Below are positions 53,946 to 64,000 of a DNA stretch of 64,000 nt, in pieces. The stretch comes from Lanius collurio (Eukaryota > Chordata > Aves > Passeriformes > Laniidae), in the NCBI GenBank assembly GCA_020086605.1, contig JACBWW010000039.1, positions 5,093,798 to 5,157,797 on the forward strand. The letters are read 5' to 3'. Below the pieces are notes generated by a model. That model made no database searches, was not told the DNA's origin, and was given only the letters and a program-made list of their open reading frames with translations. Each line of letters starts with the position of its first letter. The stretch's first letter is position 1. Both the position numbers and the translations under genes were made by a program.

Positions 53946-56900
53946 CGTGCCTTGTGCTACATTCACAGTCCAGCGTTAACTCCACGGGGATTCAGCCTGG
54001 GAACGTGTCTTTGAAGAGCTGTGCTGTGAGTTGAAGCTTTTACTGTTTTCTACAAAGACTTCAGTGGATGTAGCCATTGATTTCATTTAGGGAAAATAGT
54101 TGTGGTCCAGATTTTCAAATTACATTCATTAATAGCAGCTTCTGCCAATCTGTTAAAAATGGAGTTATCCAGCAGTGAGATGGTTTAAAGTGAGGTGAAG
54201 TTCTACCTAGTCAAATCAGAAAAATGTGCTGCCACATTTTAATCTCGTAATTGTACTTCTCTCCCTTCCTTAGTTAATGAAATCCCCCCTGTTGGGCAGA
54301 ACACCCCTTTTCTTAGGCAAAGAAAAGTGCAACAATTGTGTTTAAATGTGCCCTCTGCTTGTTCCCTGGCAGTGCTGGGGCTGTCCAGGGGCACAGCCAG
54401 TCTTGGTAAAGCTGAGGGAGGTGGAAATGGTGTCTGGGGTGCAGATATTGGAGTTATGCTCCAAGGGGCCATGTGGGAAGCATGTTTTTAAATATCCCTG
54501 TGACTTGTAACTTGGCTGAGCACTGGTGAGGGGCAGTGGGCAGCCCAGGCTGGATGTGGCTGGCTGTGTTGGGCTGGGAAGTGTCCTGGAACAAGTCCCA
54601 TGTCCAGAACGTTGTGCTGAGGTGCCCCAGCACTGTTGCTGTGTCAGCTGTGCCCACCCTGAGCAGCTTTTGCCTTTATCTTAAAAGCAGAACCACTCTG
54701 TGCACAGTAAATTAAACTAAATTCGTCAGTTCAAGCAAGAAATAGTTTTGAAGTTGGATAGATTTTCAATGTTTATGGAAAGCCAAATGTCCTAAATGTT
54801 CCCAGCTGGAGGAGTATGGAAAAATGCTGGTGTTGCAGCAGCAGCACCAGTAATCACGCAGTGTCTGAACTTCCCAGACCTGCTCAGGTGTCAAGTAACC
54901 CCCTGTGCACCCTCTGTGCTGTAGAGGATGTGGCCTGGGATAGAGCACCAGTAGAATTCCAAATGTGTCTCAGGGAAAGCTGTGCTGCTCTGAGGGGTCT
55001 GGAGAAGCTCCTGCCCTGCTGTGTGTGGCTGGCAGGAGTGGTTCATGCTGTGTGACCTTTTCATCCAGCCACAGCTCTGTTCCTGCTTTCCCCAGGGATG
55101 AAGGGGCTGTGGCCTGGCATGGGGACACTGCCCTGGAGAAGGGCAGGGGCTCAGGGAAGGTGGGTGCAGGGGGAGGTGGCATCACCCCTTAGGTCTGTTC
55201 TCAGCCAAGGTCTGGTCTCAAATGCCACCCTGGCCTTGTGTGTGCACAAAAACTGCTGGAGAATGAGTGAGTCTGTAACTGATACCTGAGGCACTCCTCA
55301 AGGCCAGATCCAGCCACAACAGCTGCTCCAGGAATTCGGTGGCACAGGGTGGTGCTGCTCCTTTCCCTGGATTCTCAGCGATGCCCACGAGCAGCAGCAC
55401 TGGAGGACACGTGCCCTGGCCATGTCTGATGTGGTGGCCTGCCCTGCTCGGTGGCATCTTGGTGCCAAATACCTTGTGGCACAACGAGGGAAGAGCCTGA
55501 GAATCCTTGGAATTGGCTTCCCAGGGCTCCTGCTCAGGCCCAGCACAGATAGGAGGTGATGCCCTGGTGTTCTTTGTGATGAGAATTCAGGAGCTCTCAG
55601 GTAACTTTACTTGCTTTGGAAAAAGCAATAACCAGCAGTATCCCAAGGGATGCAGATGTCTTTGTCTCCACATCAACAGGAATTTCAGCCTTTCTCCTTC
55701 AGGAATGGTCCATCCCTGGATGCCTTTCCAGGAACCTCTCAGCCACAGTCTGGCAGTTGCAGCACATCTCTCTGGATGTCCAGCCAGCTGGGACAGCACC
55801 AGGACACCTTCACTGCCTTCCAGCACTGAGTTTCTGGATTCCCTCTGCAGTTTGGGGATCTCCATCACTCTCTCCACAGGAGGTGAGTCTTTGGGGCCTC
55901 CTCTCCTTTCCCCCCTTGGAGAAAGGAGCCCTAAGCCGTGCATTCCACCCAGAAGAGCTCCCCACAGGCAGCAGGGTCTCCATGAGGATGTCCCTGAGGA
56001 CATGTGTACGTTGCCATTTGTTTGTCAGCCTGCAGACAATCCATCCAATCCATCCCTGTGCCTTGGATCATGAGCCAAAGCCAGGGAGAAGGGCACTGCT
56101 GTGCTTGGCTCCGTGTTGGCCTCTCACAGGCAGCTCCCCTCTGTTCCTGCACCTTCCAGAGTGAGATTCCAGCACTTTCCCACCTCCTCCCTCCAGCTTT
56201 GCACAGCTGTCCCAGGATAATGTTTCCCCCAGCACAGGCCCACCCCTGTCAGGTGGAAGGAGAAGGGTTGAAAGAGATGCCTTTTGTCCCCTTTGCTGTG
56301 GTGTTTCCAGACCCACAGTCTTGTGTGTAGAACAACTCTGGGGTTGGGGGCACAGTGGGGTTTCTGGGCATCACGGCCACCCCTGCACCAGCCTTTGCCT
56401 CTCCTTTGTAGAGGTTTTCCAGTTGGCTGTTGTGACTTTGAACCACATGGAATCTACATGAGCTGAGACCCCAACCAAACTCTGTTTCCTTTTGCTGCCT
56501 TGGAAGATTCTGTCAGGTTGAAGCAACCCAAACCTATTTTCCTCTCAAACTTTCCTAGCAGGGTCCATGTGCCAGCCCTGTAACATCTCCAAGCTGAAGG
56601 AGCAGTTGGCATCTCCAGGTGGGGTAACGGCCAGACCGAGGGAGATTGGATGGGGTGGAGAGGTGAGTGTGTCCTCACAAACCCCCTGTGCATCACGGCC
56701 CCTCCTGTGCCACTCAGAGCACACCCAGCAGCTGTGATGGTTCCCTCTGCTGCTGTTCAGCTCTCAGGTCATTCACATCTTCAGATGCTTTGTTGAACCA
56801 GAACCAAACACAGTAAATTCCTGTGAAAGAACCATTTGGGTGGGATTTAGCAGTGCTGAATTCTCCATTTAATCAATGTCCCACACAGGACAGGACACCA

Positions 56901-57397
56901 GCCTTTACCAGGGGGTTTCCAGTAAATTCTTTGTGGATTTTGCTTTTTGGAGGTATAAGTTTTTTGAACCCAGATCCTGAAAAGGTGTTTTACAGCATCC
57001 CTGGCACCTGTGTCCCTTTGTGGCTGGAGGCTCTGCTGCAGCAGCTCTTTGAGTTGCGTATCAGAAAAACAAGTCCAGTGTTGTCCCCATGGGCCAAATC
57101 ATCTCCCTTTGGAAATGGTAAAAAATGTACTTGGCATTGCTGAGATCAGGTTTTGACCTTCAATTTGAAAAGAAGCAGGATCTTAACCACCAGATTTATC
57201 TTCAAGCACCATGGAAAGCCCTGGCTGGAGGGAGCAGGACCATCCTGGGGGGCAGAGCGAGGCTCCAGGGCTGAGGGATTTCCCTTCATGCAGAGGAAGG
57301 TCAAAAGTGCACCTGAGGACACGTCTCGTGAGTGGTCGAGCTCCCGACACAGCAGCCGGGGACGAGATGTTTCGGCAGTGACTCAGAGGAAGAAGCT

Positions 57398-57417
57398 AAA
57401 TAAACTCTCTTTATTTC
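57398..57417. terminator. Palindromic two-way poly(A) signal
   Basis: AAATAAA (57398-57404) and TTTATTT (57410-57416) flank ctctc, so each strand carries AATAAA within 20 bases. It could end transcripts from both directions; function is inferred. Confidence 0.4.
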
Positions 57418-57437
57418 AAACACGGGATTAAATTCCT

Positions 57438-57682
57438 TCATGTCTGGATCATTGAAGGTAAAGCTCCTGTAATCTCCTCATTGCCAACCCTAGGCTGTCG
57501 TCTGGTGGCTGCCGGACCCGCTGGGACAGCGAAGGGACGTGGAGGTGGCAGAGAGGGCGGGAGACAGTCGGGAGCAGAGCTGGGCTCTAGGGCTGCTGCT
57601 GCTCCATTAGTGGTGTAGATCATGGAGAAGCTGGTGTGGATCATCTGTAGGTCAGTGAAAGTGTCCTGGGAATTCACAGGCT
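57438..57682 (-). CDS. Possible terminal exon of an unknown gene
   Basis: On the - strand, a pyrimidine-rich stretch ending ccttcatcttcag looks like a splice acceptor. It is followed by about 80 open codons (TFTDLQMIHTSFSMIYTTNG, then a Pro/Ala-rich part), a TGA at 57438 and an AATAAA at 57410-57415. The block is CpG-dense. I do not recognise the peptide, and human has no gene between ATRX and FGF16. Alternatives are an LTR or retrocopy fragment, or chance. No upstream exon was found. Confidence 0.25.
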
Positions 57683-58729
57683 GAAGATGAAGGAGCTGAG
57701 GTTTTACCAGGACTGTTTTGCAAGGAGGAGCTTAAGAAACAACACTGTGAACAAGCAGCTGAGATAAGGAAAGCCCAAAGCCACCGCAGCTGTTGTTGTT
57801 CAGGTTTTTGCACACTCCAGAGAACCCTGTTTGCTGTAAACCTCTCCTCCTGCTGCAAAGTGCCTCAGCAACCACACACTCCTGCTCCCACCGTGTGCTG
57901 AAATCCCTCTCTGCTGATCACAGGGAACAAAACATGCACTGGCATCATTGCTGGAAGCTTTCCCTGCGTGTCTGTGGCATCCCAAGCAGGCAGCAAGGGC
58001 AGGCAGGTGGCACAAGTGTCACTGAGGGGCTGTGCTGGCCCAGCCAAGCCTCCCCCGTGAGCATCACTGGCCTGGCCTGACTGGAGGAGGGCCGTGGCTC
58101 CCTGGCACTGTTGGGCACCTGGTGGGGGAATATGGGATTGGCTCAGGGCTGCCAAATGTCATCAGGTTTGCTGAGCCCAGCTGGAGGCAGAGGAGGGGTG
58201 ACAGAGCCGTGTGACCAGGCAGCTTCTGCAGAGGAAAATGCCTCACAGCCATGAACATGCAAGCACTGCCTGCAGGGATGATCCTCATCCATGGTAAATG
58301 CCTAAAAGTGAGGGGGTTTAGAATTGCTGTTGTTGCTTTCTGTTTCTCCACTGATTTTTCATGGTGCTGCAGGTAAATCAAGGTGTGCTGGTTTTATTGC
58401 AGGAATGATGGGTCCATCCAAAACACAGCAGATGCTCCAAATGTTTGTCCTCTTGGTTTAGAACAGGACAGTAAATCCACAGGGATGCATCACACCCCAA
58501 GGAGCCTGAGCTGCCCACGACTCCTGCCAAGAGCTGAGCTGGTGCTTCCCAGACCTGTAATTTGATGTCATCCTTCTGCAGGAGTTTGGGGCATAGGTAA
58601 TTGATCTTTACTGTACAAAGCCCTTTCAGAGGTGGACTTGATGTTCATATTGCTGGGGAAATACTGGGTTAGTTGTTGAAGAGTGCCAAAAAAAAAGGGC
58701 TAGCAAGAAATCTACAATATAAAGACAAT

Positions 58730-58735
58730 TTTATT
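58730..58735 (-). terminator. FGF16: FGF16 poly(A) signal
   Basis: AATAAA on the - strand followed by tgtctttatattgtag, a T/GT-rich downstream element. This places the FGF16 transcript end near 58711. Confidence 0.6.
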
Positions 58736-58842
58736 GCCGATAAGCTCTTAAAACTCATTTTTTTTTCCTGGTTCAGTAGGACCTTATTCTTCCTGATGAA
58801 AATCCGGTCATAGCATCTCTCATTAAAAATAAAATTATTTTG

Positions 58843-58854
58843 AAATAAATAAAT
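58843..58854 (-). promoter_or_regulatory. FGF16: AU-rich element in FGF16 3' UTR
   Basis: On the - strand the sequence reads ATTTATTTATTT, overlapping AUUUA pentamers in a very AT-rich 70-base stretch. Such elements usually shorten mRNA life in growth-factor transcripts. The role here is inferred. Confidence 0.5.
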
Positions 58855-59478
58855 ATATAAAATAAATATCATATACATTTTATAAATAGTTTTGTCCTTA
58901 TGCACAGTATCCATGCTTACATCTGAATAATGTTCCTTGCCCCATTCCCACCCCAACAGCAGGAAGAACCCCACACATCAGGACCAGTCCATGGAGCATC
59001 ATCCATGTAGCAAACCCCGGGCTGCTTAAGCAGGGCACCACTCAAAGGATTTTCCTTAGCAGGGAGCTAACCCAGCTCAGCAGCAGCATCTGCAGCAGTT
59101 CGGTGGTCTTTGTTTTATTCTCTTCATTTTTAGGTTATTTTGGGACTTTCTTTTCCCCAGTGATCAGGTTTGCTCACCTGCTCGTTCCTTTAAGCAACCA
59201 TAACATTGAATATTCAGCCTCTCTTGTAGCAACCAGGTAACAAAAGTGAATGAAAATGGAAGATTAAATGTAGGGTTCCCTCCCTTCCCCTATCCCCACC
59301 CCATAAATAACCCAGGTTCAATATACACTGGAAACAAGGAGGAACAGCAGTGTCTGAATTCAATGTAAGTGCTTCCCTAGGTCATCTACGCTTACAGGAA
59401 TGATGGAATGACTATTAATGGAGTGCTCTGGGAAAAAGCTTGGGAGCCCAAGTATGTACACTGGCACTGCAGGAACCA

Positions 59479-64000
<4,522 letters not shown>

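Larger units (their letters stand above)
53946..58710. other. Intergenic region between ATRX and FGF16 ends
   Basis: About 4.8 kb between two converging genes. Mostly GC-richer than the ATRX introns, with many overlapping open frames on both strands (for example 55507-56330) that show no domain. It contains the CpG-dense block at 57310-57680 described separately. No other gene or named repeat is recognised. Confidence 0.65.
58711..59478 (-). other. FGF16: FGF16 3' UTR
   Basis: From the FGF16 stop leftward to the first good - strand poly(A) signal at 58730-58735. A second - strand AATAAA at 59114-59119 could give a shorter form. It includes an AU-rich element at 58843-58854. The end is inferred from sequence. 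Confidence 0.65.

Noticed and set aside
55507..56330. Several 100-190 codon overlapping frames, both strands
   Set aside because: Mutually overlapping, no recognisable domain, no splice or poly(A) logic; GC-rich chance frames.

Overview
This window is vertebrate nuclear DNA, most likely from a bird. It carries a nearly complete intron-exon copy of ATRX on the + strand and the last two coding exons of FGF16 on the - strand. The two genes are tail to tail, the same order and orientation as in mammals. The bird call rests on short introns (34 ATRX exons in about 50 kb), several truncated CR1 LINE 3' ends of the type common in bird genomes, and a protein close to but distinct from mammalian ATRX. 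A crocodile or turtle is less likely but not excluded, and the species cannot be named.

Layout. Bases 1-975 are the end of ATRX intron 1; exon 1 lies to the left, outside the window. Exons 2-8 (976-13246) encode the N-terminus and the first part of the ADD histone-reader domain. Exon 9 (14117-17034) is one 2.9 kb exon holding the PHD part of ADD, the HP1-binding motif and a long charged, low-complexity region. Exons 10-15 (19537-28776) encode the DAXX-binding and acidic/basic linker. Exons 16-30 (29145-44955) encode the SNF2 ATPase with motifs I, II, III, V and VI intact, and exons 31-35 (48162-51369) encode the C-terminus. A 2.6 kb 3' UTR ends at a poly(A) signal at 53922. All 34 exons join in frame with GT-AG introns. 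With a 20-nt coding exon 1, as in human, the protein is 2432 aa (human 2492). An intergenic stretch of about 4.8 kb follows, then the FGF16 3' UTR (about 58711-59478), exon 3 (59479-59724) and exon 2 (63338-63441); FGF16 exon 1 is beyond the right edge.

Function. ATRX is a nuclear chromatin remodeller that reads H3K9me3 with unmodified H3K4 and, with DAXX, deposits histone H3.3 at repeats and telomeres. FGF16 is a secreted growth factor of the FGF9/16/20 group. They are neighbours by old synteny; no shared pathway is implied.

Most interesting points. (1) The reading frame runs through the exon 10 donor into intron 10 for 70 very basic codons, with an AT-hook-like motif, a striking CpG cluster and a downstream AATAAA: a candidate truncated ATRX isoform ending just before the DAXX-binding helix. 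(2) A CpG-dense block at 57310-57680 in the intergenic region looks like a - strand terminal exon and has a palindromic two-way poly(A) signal; an LTR fragment is the main alternative. (3) The long glutamate tract of mammalian ATRX is absent. No mobile operon, CRISPR or other prokaryote-type system is present.
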